DNA from: Enterobacter sp. CC120223-11
Lineage (GTDB): Bacteria; Pseudomonadota; Gammaproteobacteria; Enterobacterales; Enterobacteriaceae
DNA length: 64,000 nt
Direction of reading: 5' to 3'
Assembly: GCF_900215375.1 (NCBI RefSeq)
Contig: NZ_OBEF01000005.1
Location: 214,562-278,561 of the forward strand
Shown piece after piece: positions 23,492 through 35,750 of the stretch. The notes under the pieces were generated by a model that was not told the origin of the DNA, ran no database searches, and saw only the letters and a program-made list of their open reading frames with translations. Position numbers and translations under genes: made by a program. The first letter of the stretch is position 1, and each line of letters starts with the position of its first letter.

Positions 23492-24241
23492 ATGGCAACG
23501 CATTTTGCAAGAGGGATCCTCAACGACGGGCATCTGCACTCAGTGCGGCTTTCTTCGACCTGTCACAACGAGGCGCGACAGCTGCCTCAACATCGTCGGG
23601 CGCGCTTTCTCGCCTCCCGAAGCTTACTCGCCGAACTGCTATTTATGCTCTATGGCATAAGCGAACTGCCGGAGATAATTCATCGCCCTGACGGCAAACC
23701 CGTTTTTCGCGACAGCAGCCACCCCCGTTTTTCGATAGCCTATGCCGGAAATATTGTCGGTGTGGCGCTGACCACCGAAGGCGAATGCGGTCTGGATATG
23801 GAGCTCCAGCGCGCTACTCGCAATTTTCACCGTCCTGACGCCGCGAACACTTATCCCTTCAGCAATAATGAAACACTGTGGATCGAAAACCAGAGCGATC
23901 CCAACGAAGCCCGCACTCAGCTGCAGGCTTTACGTCAGAGTGTGCTGAAACTTACAGGCGAAACGCAGGCCAATTCGCAGCAACAGCTTCAGCTGCTGCC
24001 GGGCTCCGGTCGCCTGAGAGCGGCACGGGTGCTAAAGATTGAAGCAATCTGCGATGCGGAGGATGTGCTGGTCTGGTCCGTGGCGGCAACGCCCGCTATC
24101 GAGAGGCTCAAGGCCTGGGAGTTCGACAGCAAAACGGGCTGGCGAAGCCTGCCGGACATGCAAATCCGCGCCAAAGAGCCCGCCGCGCGACTGATGCGCT
24201 TCACCAGCCTGCCTGCGGAAAAAGCCCTGATACTGAACTGA
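23492..24241 (+). CDS. yieE: 4'-phosphopantetheinyl transferase-like protein YieE
   Basis: Member of the 4'-phosphopantetheinyl transferase superfamily, 249 residues as in E. coli. Seen: the N-terminal CoA-phosphate basic motif (RARFLASR, about 37-43), GKPVF (68-72), FSIAYAG (80-86) and the metal-binding core GLDMELQ with Asp102 and Glu104. The third motif, normally W-x-x-KEAxxK, is degenerate: LRQSVLK (147-153) keeps the last Lys but lacks the Glu. From memory E. coli YieE shares this change, so it is not a sequencing error. No carrier protein is encoded nearby. It is followed by chrR after 30 bases, probably co-transcribed. Whether it is an active transferase is not settled by sequence. Confidence 0.9.
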   Translation: MATHFARGILNDGHLHSVRLSSTCHNEARQLPQHRRARFLASRSLLAELLFMLYGISELPEIIHRPDGKPVFRDSSHPRFSIAYAGNIVGVALTTEGECGLDMELQRATRNFHRPDAANTYPFSNNETLWIENQSDPNEARTQLQALRQSVLKLTGETQANSQQQLQLLPGSGRLRAARVLKIEAICDAEDVLVWSVAATPAIERLKAWEFDSKTGWRSLPDMQIRAKEPAARLMRFTSLPAEKALILN

Positions 24242-24271
24242 CCCATCATGATGAAAACCAAAGGAGTAATC

Positions 24272-24838
24272 ATGTCTGAAGCGTTAAAAGTTGTTACGTT
24301 ACTGGGAAGCCTGCGCAAAGGTTCATTTAACGGTATGGTCGCGCGTACTCTGCCAAAAATCGCCCCGGCGGGCATGGAGATAAGCGCGCTGCCGTCGATT
24401 GGCGATATTCCGCTATACGATGCCGATATTCAGCAGGAAGAAGGGTTCCCGCAAAGCGTCGAAGCGCTGGCGAAGCAGATACGAGAAGCCGACGGCGTCG
24501 TGATCGTCACGCCAGAGTACAACTACTCAGTGCCGGGCGGTCTTAAAAACGCTATCGACTGGCTGTCACGCCTGCCTGAGCAACCGCTGGCCGGGAAGCC
24601 GGTACTGATTCAGACCAGTTCGATGGGAGCCATTGGCGGCGCACGCTGCCAGTACCATCTGCGTCAGATCCTGGTGTTCCTGGATGCAATGGTGATGAAC
24701 AAGCCAGAGTTTATGGGCGGGGTGATTCAGAACAAGGTCGACCCGCAAACGGGTGAAGTGGTGGATCAGAGCACGCTCGATCATCTGACCGGTCAGCTGA
24801 CCGCGTTTGGTGAGTATATTCAGCGCGTTAAAGCGTAA
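24272..24838 (+). CDS. chrR: NAD(P)H-dependent FMN/quinone reductase ChrR (YieF)
   Basis: Flavoenzyme of 188 residues (E. coli 188) that reduces quinones, and in vitro chromate, with NAD(P)H, limiting redox cycling. The FMN-phosphate loop is GSLRKGSFN (about 14-22) and the second FMN contact is PEYNYSVPGGLKNAIDW (about 78-94). The start is ATG 24272 behind AGGAG; an earlier in-frame ATG eight codons upstream lacks a ribosome site. It follows yieE closely and is closed by a bidirectional terminator shared with adeP. Confidence 0.95.
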   Translation: MSEALKVVTLLGSLRKGSFNGMVARTLPKIAPAGMEISALPSIGDIPLYDADIQQEEGFPQSVEALAKQIREADGVVIVTPEYNYSVPGGLKNAIDWLSRLPEQPLAGKPVLIQTSSMGAIGGARCQYHLRQILVFLDAMVMNKPEFMGGVIQNKVDPQTGEVVDQSTLDHLTGQLTAFGEYIQRVKA

Positions 24839-24858
24839 AAAAGCTGTGTAGCTGATAC

Positions 24859-24885
24859 CTTCTCCCACAGGGAGAGGGTGCAAAC
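24859..24885. repeat. CCCTCTCCC-type palindromic repeat, copy C
   Basis: TTCTCCC-ACA-GGGAGAGGG followed by TGCAAAC; reversed, it reads GTTTGCACCCTCTCCC as in copies A and E. One arm has a mismatch. Confidence 0.6.
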
Positions 24886-24888
24886 AAG

Positions 24889-24918
24889 AAAAGCCTTCCT
24901 GATGGAAGGCTTTCTTTT
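24889..24918. terminator. Bidirectional terminator between chrR and adeP
   Basis: AAGCCTTCC and GGAAGGCTT pair around TGAT, with T-rich sequence on the plus strand and A-rich sequence before it. It can stop both convergent genes. Confidence 0.85.
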
Positions 24919-24920
24919 AT

Positions 24921-26258
24921 TTAGTGTGCATCAATAAACACAATCTTCAGCACGAACAGCAGCGCAACCACAATCACGCATGGGCTGAGGTCGCGGAAAC
25001 GACCGGTGCCGATTTTCATCACGCAGTAAGAGATAAAGCCCAGCGCGATACCTTCGGTAATCGAGAAGCTGAACGGCATCATCACCGCGGTAATAAACGC
25101 CGGAACGGCTTCGGTCAGATCGTCCCACTTCACGCGCGCCAGGCTTGAGGTCATCAACACGCCCACATAAATCAGTGCACCTGCGGCGGCATACGGCGGC
25201 ACCATGCCAGCCAACGGCGACAGGAAAATCACCAGCAGGAACAGCAGGCCAACCACGACAGCCGTCAGGCCGGTACGACCGCCAACGGAAACGCCGGAAG
25301 AGGATTCGATGTATGCGGTGACGGAAGAGGTTCCGATAAAGGAACCGGCCACGGAAGAGATACTGTCCACGTACAGCGCCTGCTTCATGCGCGGGAACTT
25401 GCCTTTGTCGTCGGTCAGGCCCGCTTTGTCGGTCACGCCGATCAGGGTGCCGGAGGAGTCAAACAGGTTAACCAGCATGAACGAGAAGATAACGCCCGCG
25501 AGGCCGAGGTTAAATGAACCGGCCAGGTCAACATGACCGATCACCGAAGTCACATCCGGCGGAGCGGAAACGATACCTGCATAATGCACATCGCCCAGCA
25601 TCCAGCCCAGCAGGGTGGTCACAACGATAGAAACCAGCACCGCGGCGTGAATGTTACGGGAAGCCAGAATAGCGATGATGAAGAAGCCTAACACGCCCAG
25701 CAGCACGCTGTGGGACGTCAGGTTACCGATGCTGACCAGCGTCTCTTTGTTCGCCACGATCACGCCCGCGTTCTTCAGGCCCATCATGCCGATAAACAGG
25801 CCGATACCGCTGGTGATGCCCACGCGCAGGCTCATTGGGATATTGGCAATCATCCAGTAGCGCACGCGGAAAATGGTCAGCAGCAGCAGGCCAACCGCAC
25901 CCCAGAAGATAGCGCCCATACCCACCTGCCACGGCAGGCCCATCGCCTGGACCACCACAAAGGCGAAGAAGGCGTTCAGACCCATTGCCGGAGCCAGCGC
26001 AACCGGCAGGTTCGCAAACAGGCCCATCATGATGCTACCGAAGGCAGCAATCAGACAGGTGGTGACGAAGACGGCGCTGGTGTCCATGCCAGCCACGCCC
26101 AGAATTTGCGGGTTTACAAAAACGATATAAACCATCGTCAGGAAGGTGGTAAATCCGGCAATCACTTCCGTGCGTGCCGTCGTTCCGTGCTCGCGCAGTT
26201 TAAACACGCGCTGAAGCAGACCCTGACCTGACGTCTGGGTGTTATCTTGTTGGCTCAT
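24921..26258 (-). CDS. adeP: Adenine permease AdeP
   Basis: High-affinity adenine:proton symporter of the NCS2/AzgA family in the inner membrane. It has 445 residues from ATG 26256-26258 (MSQQDNTQTSGQG), equal to E. coli; a long upstream extension in the same frame reads like untranslated leader. About 13 membrane segments are visible. Family motifs include GFTTFLTMVYIVFVNPQ near the N-terminus, LAPAMGLNAFFAF (TM3) and SSSGVSVGGRTG (TM10 binding region). It diverges from yieH, and a PurR-like operator lies in the shared leader. Confidence 0.96.
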   Translation of the reverse strand: MSQQDNTQTSGQGLLQRVFKLREHGTTARTEVIAGFTTFLTMVYIVFVNPQILGVAGMDTSAVFVTTCLIAAFGSIMMGLFANLPVALAPAMGLNAFFAFVVVQAMGLPWQVGMGAIFWGAVGLLLLTIFRVRYWMIANIPMSLRVGITSGIGLFIGMMGLKNAGVIVANKETLVSIGNLTSHSVLLGVLGFFIIAILASRNIHAAVLVSIVVTTLLGWMLGDVHYAGIVSAPPDVTSVIGHVDLAGSFNLGLAGVIFSFMLVNLFDSSGTLIGVTDKAGLTDDKGKFPRMKQALYVDSISSVAGSFIGTSSVTAYIESSSGVSVGGRTGLTAVVVGLLFLLVIFLSPLAGMVPPYAAAGALIYVGVLMTSSLARVKWDDLTEAVPAFITAVMMPFSFSITEGIALGFISYCVMKIGTGRFRDLSPCVIVVALLFVLKIVFIDAH

Positions 26259-26363
26259 CTTCTTGCTTCCGAACATAAAGGAGGGAAAATTCGTCGCTAT
26301 CCTATACCAAAATGCGACAATAGGGGCGCTTCGAACGCATTTTTTTTCATTGAATTTGCTTAT

Positions 26364-26379
26364 ACGGCAACGATTGCGT
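26364..26379. promoter_or_regulatory. PurR-like operator between adeP and yieH
   Basis: Read on the minus strand, ACGCAATCGTTGCCGT fits the PurR palindrome (A-x-G-x-AA-x-CG-x-TT-x-C-x-T) with one mismatch. It lies about 106 bases upstream of adeP, a purine permease that I recall as a PurR target in E. coli. Confidence 0.55.
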
Positions 26380-26429
26380 CGAGCAAATCGTATTACGTAA
26401 ACGTTAAACTTGTGACAACAGGAAACGGC

Positions 26430-27095
26430 ATGTCCAGTATTGAGGCGGTATTCTTCGACTGCGATGGCACGCTGGTCGACAGTGAAGTGATTTGTTCCCG
26501 GGCCTATGTCCACATGTTCCGGGAGTTTGGCATCACCCTCGAGCTTGAAACGATTTTTAAGCGCTTTAAGGGGGTGAAGCTGTACGAGATTATCGACACC
26601 ATTAATGCCGAGTACGGCGTGGCTCTTGAGAAAGAGACGCTGGAACCGGTTTACCGCGCCGAGGTCGCACGGCTGTTCGACAGCGAGCTGGAAGTGATTG
26701 AGGGCGCAAACGAATTACTGGATGCGATGGCGGTGCCGATGTGCATCGTCTCCAACGGTCCGGTAAGCAAAATGCAGCACTCTCTGGGAAATACTGGCTT
26801 GCTGCACCACTTCCCTGAAAAGCTGTTCAGCGGCTATGACATTCAGGCCTGGAAACCCGATCCGGCGCTGATGTATCACGCAGCGAAAGCGATGAGCGTG
26901 GACCCGGTAAACTGCGTACTGGTGGATGATTCCAGCGCGGGCGCGATGTCAGGCGTGGCGGCGGGAATGGAGGTGTTTTACTTCTGCGCCGATCCGCATA
27001 ACCAGCCAATCGCTCACCCGAAGGTAACGACCTTTACGCGTCTGGATGAGCTGCCGGGCCTTTGGAAGGCTCGCGGCTGGGAGATTACGCAGTAA
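26430..27095 (+). CDS. yieH: 6-phosphogluconate phosphatase YieH
   Basis: HAD-family (class IA) phosphatase; the E. coli enzyme prefers 6-phosphogluconate and also acts on purine phosphoribosyl-type substrates in vitro. It has 221 residues, as in E. coli. Motif I is FDCDGTLVDSE (nucleophile Asp 9), motif II VSNGP (about 113), motif III KPDP (about 146) and motif IV VDDSSAG (about 168). AGGAAA precedes ATG 26430. It is divergent from adeP and convergent with phoU; a palindromic repeat lies at the latter junction. Confidence 0.95.
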   Translation: MSSIEAVFFDCDGTLVDSEVICSRAYVHMFREFGITLELETIFKRFKGVKLYEIIDTINAEYGVALEKETLEPVYRAEVARLFDSELEVIEGANELLDAMAVPMCIVSNGPVSKMQHSLGNTGLLHHFPEKLFSGYDIQAWKPDPALMYHAAKAMSVDPVNCVLVDDSSAGAMSGVAAGMEVFYFCADPHNQPIAHPKVTTFTRLDELPGLWKARGWEITQ

Positions 27096-27098
27096 TTT

Positions 27099-27170
27099 TC
27101 CCCTCTCCCTAACCCTCTCCCAAAGGGAGAGGGAACGGTCCGGTTTTCTAGAGGGCCGGGGAGAGGGAGT
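27099..27170. repeat. Paired CCCTCTCCC-type palindromic repeat, copy D
   Basis: Two palindromic halves with CCCTCTCCC-type arms flank GAACGGTCCGGTTTTCT, matching the layout and centre of the copy after gyrB. It lies between convergent yieH and phoU and is the only structure there, so it may serve as their transcript end. Confidence 0.7.
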
Positions 27171-27181
27171 GCGCTAATTTA

Positions 27182-27907
27182 TCACTCCTTCGGATCTTTC
27201 CCTGCCAGCAGCTTGTCCAGCTCGTCGCCACCGACGTGACGGAAGTCCTGACCCTTCACGAAGTAGAAGATGTATTCGCAGATATTCTGGCAGCGGTCAC
27301 CGATACGCTCGATGGAGCGGGCGCAGAACAGGGCCGTCAGTACGCTTGGGATCGTGCGGGAATCTTCCATCATGTAGGTCATCAGCTGACGCACAATGCC
27401 TTCATATTCCTGATCGACCTTTTTATCTTCACGATAGATTCGCACCGCTTCATCCAGATCCATTCTCGCGAATGCATCCAGCACGTCGTGCAGCATCTGC
27501 ACGGTGTGACGGCCCAGCGACTCCAGGCTCACCAGCAGCGGCTGGTGCTGCTGAGAGAACTTCTCCAGCGCGGTACGGCAGATTTTATCGGCCACGTCGC
27601 CGATACGTTCCAGCTCGGCGATGGTTTTGATGATCGCCATCACCAGACGTAAATCGCTCGCGGTCGGCTGACGCTTGGCGATGATGCGCACGCAGGCTTC
27701 ATCAATGGCAACTTCCATCATGTTGACCTGCTTGTCGCCGTCGATAACGCGCTTCGCCAGTTCCTGATCCTGGTTGTGCATCGCGGTGATCGCATCACTT
27801 AGCTGCTGCTCCACCAGCCCGCCCATGGTCATCACCTGAGTGCGGATATGCTCCAGTTCTGCGTTGAACTGGCCGGAAATGTGTTTGTTAAGATTGAGGT
27901 TATCCAT
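27182..27907 (-). CDS. phoU: Phosphate signalling protein PhoU
   Basis: Cytoplasmic metal-binding helical-bundle protein that links the PstSCAB transporter to the PhoR kinase and keeps the Pho regulon off when phosphate is plentiful. It has 241 residues, as in E. coli. Two homologous three-helix repeats are visible with their metal motifs [12 protein letters not shown] (about 86-97) and [12 protein letters not shown] (about 189-200). Start ATG 27905-27907 (MDNLNLNKH) follows GGAG; a GTG two codons upstream is not needed. Last gene of pstSCAB-phoU, 12 bases after pstB. Confidence 0.98.
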   Translation of the reverse strand: MDNLNLNKHISGQFNAELEHIRTQVMTMGGLVEQQLSDAITAMHNQDQELAKRVIDGDKQVNMMEVAIDEACVRIIAKRQPTASDLRLVMAIIKTIAELERIGDVADKICRTALEKFSQQHQPLLVSLESLGRHTVQMLHDVLDAFARMDLDEAVRIYREDKKVDQEYEGIVRQLMTYMMEDSRTIPSVLTALFCARSIERIGDRCQNICEYIFYFVKGQDFRHVGGDELDKLLAGKDPKE

Positions 27908-27919
27908 ATGCACTCCAAA

Positions 27920-30594
<2,675 letters not shown>

Positions 30595-30619
30595 TTACTC
30601 TTCTGTTAATTTTACGAAG

Positions 30620-30695
30620 TTGCCCGGTGCGCTATAGCTTGCCGGGCCTACAGTTAAAACCGTAGAGCGGGTAAGCAACAGTGCCACCCGCCATT
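30620..30695. repeat. REP-like palindrome and second stem in the pstS-pstC gap
   Basis: TGCCCGG and CCGGGC arms (30621-30650) form a REP-like hairpin. Further on, GCGGGT and ACCCGC (about 30667-30691) form a second stem. Neither has a U tract, so they likely stabilise the pstS mRNA 3' end. Confidence 0.6.
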
Positions 30696-30712
30696 TTCGT
30701 TTAAATTTCCAA

Positions 30713-31859
<1,147 letters not shown>

Positions 31860-32081
31860 TGCGGTATTTGCGTTAAATTTTTGAATTTTTATCTTTATAT
31901 ATCAATTATATAAATTGAATTATGACATGTGCTTTTCAGTGATATTTTCTTTTTGTGACACTGAAAAAGTTAGCTGAAGATGACAGATTGTCATTTTTCA
32001 GATGTCGAAAAAAACAGCTTTAGCTTCTGCCGTTATCTCCGATGTTGTTAATAAGACCGCAACATTTCATGGATAAATCCT
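31860..32081. other. AT-rich region between pstS and the chemoreceptor gene
   Basis: Together with the Pho boxes this makes a 328-base divergent intergenic region. It is AT-rich and holds three further TGACA motifs (31923, 31956, 31981; the first two are 33 bases apart). A weak FliA-like pair lies at 32010-32036: AAAA, 15 bases, GCCGTTAT, against TAAA and GCCGATAA. No reading frame of interest is present. Confidence 0.5.
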
Positions 32082-33635
32082 GTGCAAAAAAACCTTCGCG
32101 TCGTGACTGGCATCGTTATCGTGCTCGCCCTTTTCTGTTCGCTTCAGCTTATTACCGGCGCGCTGTTTTACTCCGCCGTGAGCGACGACAAACAGAATTT
32201 CCAGAAATCCGACATCCTCAATTCACAGCTGGAAAACCTGAGCGACAGCGTAACTACGTTGATTAAAACCCGCGTGACGGTCAATCGCGTCGCGATCCGC
32301 TATCTGAAAGAACAACGCGATCCGGACTCACTGGCAGCCATAGAAAAGCTGTTGTCCAGCGCCAGAACGTCCCTGGCGACGGCCGCAGAGCAGTTCACTC
32401 GCTACAAAAACCTGCCGCTCGTTGAGGGGCAGCAGCGCAAACTCGCTGAAGAAATGGAGAAGTCGTACCGGGAGATGTCTGGCTTACTGAATGCGTCCAT
32501 CACTTTCCTGCAGCAGGATAACTATGCCGCCTACGGAAATCTGGATGCGCAGCAGGCCCAGGACAGCATCGAAGCGAGCTATCATCAGTGGCGCACGGAG
32601 AATACACACTTGCTGCACGCTGCGACTGAAATGAACCAAAAGGCGTTCGACAACATGAAATGGACGCTGGTCGGCATTTTTGTGGCCGTGTTGATCATCA
32701 TGGCAGCCATCTGGTATGGCCTGAAAAATCTGCTTCTGAAACCACTCCAGGCGGTGGTGGAACATATCAGGATCATCGCCAGTGGCGACCTGTCACGCCG
32801 TAATCAGGCCTGCGGCTGTCTTGAGATTGCCCACCTGGCTGACAACCTGAATCACATGCAGCAGGAGCTCAAGCAAACCGTCACCTCCGTTCGCGGCAGT
32901 TCAGATACGATTTACCTTGGAGCCAGCGAAATTGCCTCCGGCAATAACGACCTCTCATCACGCACGGAAGAGCAGGCGGCCTCGCTGGAGCAAACGGCCG
33001 CCAGCATGGAGCAGTTGACCGCGACGGTGCGGCAGAATACCGACAACGCACGCCAGGCAGCACAACTCGCGAGCACAGCCTCTGCAACGGCCGTTCAGGG
33101 CGGCACTGCCGTCAGTGACGTCGTCGGCACGATGCAAAAAATTACCGAAAGCTCGCAGCAAATTGCCCATATTACCGGCGTGATTGACGGAATTGCCTTC
33201 CAGACCAACATTCTGGCGCTCAATGCGGCAGTTGAGGCCGCTCGCGCAGGTGAACAAGGGAGAGGCTTTGCCGTCGTCGCCGGAGAAGTCCGCACCCTGG
33301 CAAGTCGCAGCGCGCAGGCGGCGAAGGAGATTAAAGGGCTGATTGAAACATCGGTCAGCCAAGTGCATACCGGCTCGCAACAGGTGGCTGAAGCGGGGGA
33401 AACCATGAAGGAGATAGTGACCGCGGTGACGCGCGTCAGCAATATCATGGGGGAAATTACCACAGCGTCTGAAGAGCAGAGTCGGGGTATCGAACAGGTC
33501 AGCCTGGCCGTTTCCCAGATGGACAGCGTAACGCAGCAGAATGCTTCGCTGGTGGAACAGTCAGCGGCCGCTTCATCGTCGCTTGAAGAGCAGGCTGAAC
33601 AGCTGCGGCTGGCGGTCGCTGCGTTTCGCCTGTAA
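32082..33635 (+). CDS. Methyl-accepting chemotaxis protein (Tar/Tsr type, no C-terminal tail)
   Basis: Inner-membrane chemoreceptor that would signal through CheW/CheA to the flagellar motor. 517 residues from GTG 32082 (no alternative in-frame start nearby; weak Shine-Dalgarno). TM1 about 8-31; periplasmic four-helix-bundle sensor 32-190; TM2 about 193-213; HAMP 214-266; signalling hairpin with tip [20 protein letters not shown] (369-388). Arg64, Arg69 and Arg73 match the three arginines that hold the amino-acid ligand in E. coli Tar/Tsr, but the Tar/Tsr threonine of the QPTQ loop appears as Ala in DAQQAQ. Methylation-type Glu/Gln pairs are present (SRTEEQAAS). It ends at AVAAFRL, with no linker or NWETF pentapeptide for CheR/CheB. 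Not at this locus in E. coli. Ligand unknown. Confidence 0.92.
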   Translation: MQKNLRVVTGIVIVLALFCSLQLITGALFYSAVSDDKQNFQKSDILNSQLENLSDSVTTLIKTRVTVNRVAIRYLKEQRDPDSLAAIEKLLSSARTSLATAAEQFTRYKNLPLVEGQQRKLAEEMEKSYREMSGLLNASITFLQQDNYAAYGNLDAQQAQDSIEASYHQWRTENTHLLHAATEMNQKAFDNMKWTLVGIFVAVLIIMAAIWYGLKNLLLKPLQAVVEHIRIIASGDLSRRNQACGCLEIAHLADNLNHMQQELKQTVTSVRGSSDTIYLGASEIASGNNDLSSRTEEQAASLEQTAASMEQLTATVRQNTDNARQAAQLASTASATAVQGGTAVSDVVGTMQKITESSQQIAHITGVIDGIAFQTNILALNAAVEAARAGEQGRGFAVVAGEVRTLASRSAQAAKEIKGLIETSVSQVHTGSQQVAEAGETMKEIVTAVTRVSNIMGEITTASEEQSRGIEQVSLAVSQMDSVTQQNASLVEQSAAASSSLEEQAEQLRLAVAAFRL

Positions 33636-33643
33636 ATAAGAAA

Positions 33644-33675
33644 GGAGCTCTGCGCCTGGCAGAGCTCCCTTGTGT
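33644..33675 (-). terminator. Terminator between glmS and the chemoreceptor gene
   Basis: GGAGCTCTGC and GCAGAGCTCC form a perfect 10-bp stem with a five-base loop. On the minus strand it is followed by TTTCTTATTT and ends glmUS; it can also act on the convergent chemoreceptor transcript, less well. Confidence 0.8.
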
Positions 33676-35505
33676 TTACTCGACGGTAACGGACTTCGCC
33701 AGGTTGCGCGGCTGGTCCACGTCAGTACCTTTGATCAGCGCCACGTGATAAGCCAGCAGCTGCAGCGGCACGGTGTAGAAGATTGGCGCAATCACCTCTT
33801 CCACATGCGGCATTTCAATCACTTTCATGTTGTCGCTGCTGGTGAAACCGGCATCCTGATCGGCGAAGACGTACAGCACGCCACCGCGCGCGCGGACTTC
33901 CTCGATGTTGGACTTCAGTTTTTCCAGCAGTTCGTTGTTTGGTGCGACAACGATAACCGGCATATCCGCGTCAATTAGCGCCAGCGGGCCGTGTTTCAAC
34001 TCGCCAGCCGCATAAGCTTCGGCGTGAATGTAAGAGATCTCTTTGAGCTTCAGCGCGCCTTCGAGCGCGATCGGGTACTGATCGCCGCGGCCCAGGAACA
34101 GCGAGTGATGCTTGTCAGAGAAGTCTTCGGCCAGAGCTTCGATGCGTTTATCCTGCGACAGCATCTGTTCAATACGGCTCGGCAGCGTTTGCAGGCCGTG
34201 CACGATGTCGTGCTCAATCTGAGCAGGCTGACCTTTCAGGTTCGCCAGTTTCGCCACCAGCATTAACAGCACGGTCAGCTGAGTGGTGAAGGCTTTGGTC
34301 GACGCCACGCCAATTTCGGTTCCGGCTTTGGTCATCAGCGCCAGGTCGGATTCACGCACCAGCGAAGAGCCCGGCACGTTACAAATTGCCAGCGATCCCA
34401 GGTAACCCAGCTCTTTCGACAGGCGCAGCGCCGCCAGGGTATCTGCCGTTTCACCAGACTGGGAAAGGGTGATCATCAGGCTATTACGACGCACCGCGGA
34501 TTTGCGGTAGCGGAATTCAGAGGCGATTTCGACGTCGCACGGCACGCCAGCCAGAGATTCGAACCAGTAGCGCGAAACCATGCCCGAGTTGTAGGACGTG
34601 CCGCAGGCCACAATCTGAATATGCTCAACTTTAGAAAGCAGATCGTTAGCCTGTGTGCCCAGCTCGCTCAAATCCACCTGACCATGGCTGATGCGTCCGG
34701 TCAGGGTGTTCTTGATGGCGTTTGGCTGCTCATAAATCTCTTTTTGCATGTAGTGACGGTAGATGCCTTTGTCACCCGCGTCGTACTGCAAATTCGATTC
34801 GATGTCCGGGCGTTTTACCTGCTCGCCGGATTTGGCAAACACGGTCACGCTGCGGCGGGTCACTTCCGCGATGTCGCCTTCTTCAAGGAAAATAAAGCGA
34901 CGGGTCACCGGCAGCAGGGCCAGTTGGTCGGAGGCGATAAAGTTTTCGCCCATGCCCAGACCAATCACCAGCGGGCTACCGGAGCGGGCCGCCAGCAGAG
35001 TATCCGGATGGCGGGTATCCATAATCACGGTGCCGTATGCGCCGCGTAATTGCGGAATGGCACGCAGTACGGCTTCACGCAGCGTACCGCCCTGTTCCAG
35101 CTCCCAGTGCACCAGGTGAGCAATCACCTCGGTGTCGGTTTCGGAGGCGAACACGTAGCCACGGGACTGCAGCAGCTCGCGCAGCGGCTCGTGGTTTTCG
35201 ATAATGCCGTTATGCACCACCACAATGTGGTCGGAGATATGAGGATGCGCGTTGCCTTCGGACGGCTCGCCGTGAGTCGCCCAGCGGGTGTGCGCGATAC
35301 CGGTGCCGCCATGCAGAGGGTGTTCTTCTGCGGCCTGAGCCAGCATTTGTACTTTACCGAGGCGACGCAGACGGGTCATATGACCTTCGCTGTCGACCAC
35401 TGCCAGACCGGCAGAGTCGTAACCACGGTATTCCAGACGACGAAGCCCTTCGAGAAGGATTTCAGCAATATCACGCTGCGCGACTGCGCCAACAATTCCA
35501 CACAT
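33676..35505 (-). CDS. glmS: Glutamine-fructose-6-phosphate aminotransferase
   Basis: Makes glucosamine 6-phosphate from fructose 6-phosphate and glutamine, the committed step to UDP-GlcNAc. It has 609 residues including Met, as in E. coli. The N-terminal glutaminase has its nucleophile Cys directly after Met (MCGIVGA) and the Asn/Gly oxyanion site. The C-terminal part holds two SIS isomerase domains (CGTSYNSG near 300; late [29 protein letters not shown]). Second gene of glmUS. In E. coli its mRNA is processed by RNase E and activated by the sRNA GlmZ. Confidence 0.99.
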   Translation of the reverse strand: MCGIVGAVAQRDIAEILLEGLRRLEYRGYDSAGLAVVDSEGHMTRLRRLGKVQMLAQAAEEHPLHGGTGIAHTRWATHGEPSEGNAHPHISDHIVVVHNGIIENHEPLRELLQSRGYVFASETDTEVIAHLVHWELEQGGTLREAVLRAIPQLRGAYGTVIMDTRHPDTLLAARSGSPLVIGLGMGENFIASDQLALLPVTRRFIFLEEGDIAEVTRRSVTVFAKSGEQVKRPDIESNLQYDAGDKGIYRHYMQKEIYEQPNAIKNTLTGRISHGQVDLSELGTQANDLLSKVEHIQIVACGTSYNSGMVSRYWFESLAGVPCDVEIASEFRYRKSAVRRNSLMITLSQSGETADTLAALRLSKELGYLGSLAICNVPGSSLVRESDLALMTKAGTEIGVASTKAFTTQLTVLLMLVAKLANLKGQPAQIEHDIVHGLQTLPSRIEQMLSQDKRIEALAEDFSDKHHSLFLGRGDQYPIALEGALKLKEISYIHAEAYAAGELKHGPLALIDADMPVIVVAPNNELLEKLKSNIEEVRARGGVLYVFADQDAGFTSSDNMKVIEMPHVEEVIAPIFYTVPLQLLAYHVALIKGTDVDQPRNLAKSVTVE

Positions 35506-35521
35506 AGTTAGATTTCCTGAA

Positions 35522-35536
35522 ATGGCATGATGCCAT
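35522..35536 (-). other. Hairpin in the glmS leader
   Basis: ATGGCAT and ATGCCAT pair around a single base, 17 bases before the glmS start and next to its AGGAAA ribosome site. In E. coli an inhibitory leader structure is opened by GlmZ; this stem may be part of the equivalent. I have not folded the full leader or aligned GlmZ. Confidence 0.4.
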
Positions 35537-35661
35537 GCGTTGTCGCTGACCTGTGTTTTCCGGTGATTTCCGGCGCCCCGAGCCTTGTAGAGAGTGGGGT
35601 TGTTTTTATGGGTGCTGCAATTTGGGCGGGGTAATATGTTTTACCCTCTACCCTGTAAAAC

Positions 35662-35737
35662 CGTAGGCCTGATAAGCGAAGTGCATCAGGCACTTTGCAT
35701 TGCCGGATGGCGGCGTAACCGCCTTATCCGGCCTACA
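35662..35737. repeat. REP/BIME element between glmU and glmS
   Basis: GTAGGCCTGATAAGCG...GTGCATCAGGC pairs with itself, followed by GCCGGATGGCGGCG...CGCCTTATCCGGC, a classical enterobacterial REP pair in opposite orientation. It lies in the glmU-glmS gap of about 245 bases. Confidence 0.85.
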
Positions 35738-35750
35738 AAAAAACGCAAAC

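Noticed and set aside
32010..32036. FliA (sigma-28) promoter for the chemoreceptor
   Set aside because: The -10 matches only six of eight bases and the -35 three of four. It is mentioned in the intergenic entry but not called as a promoter.
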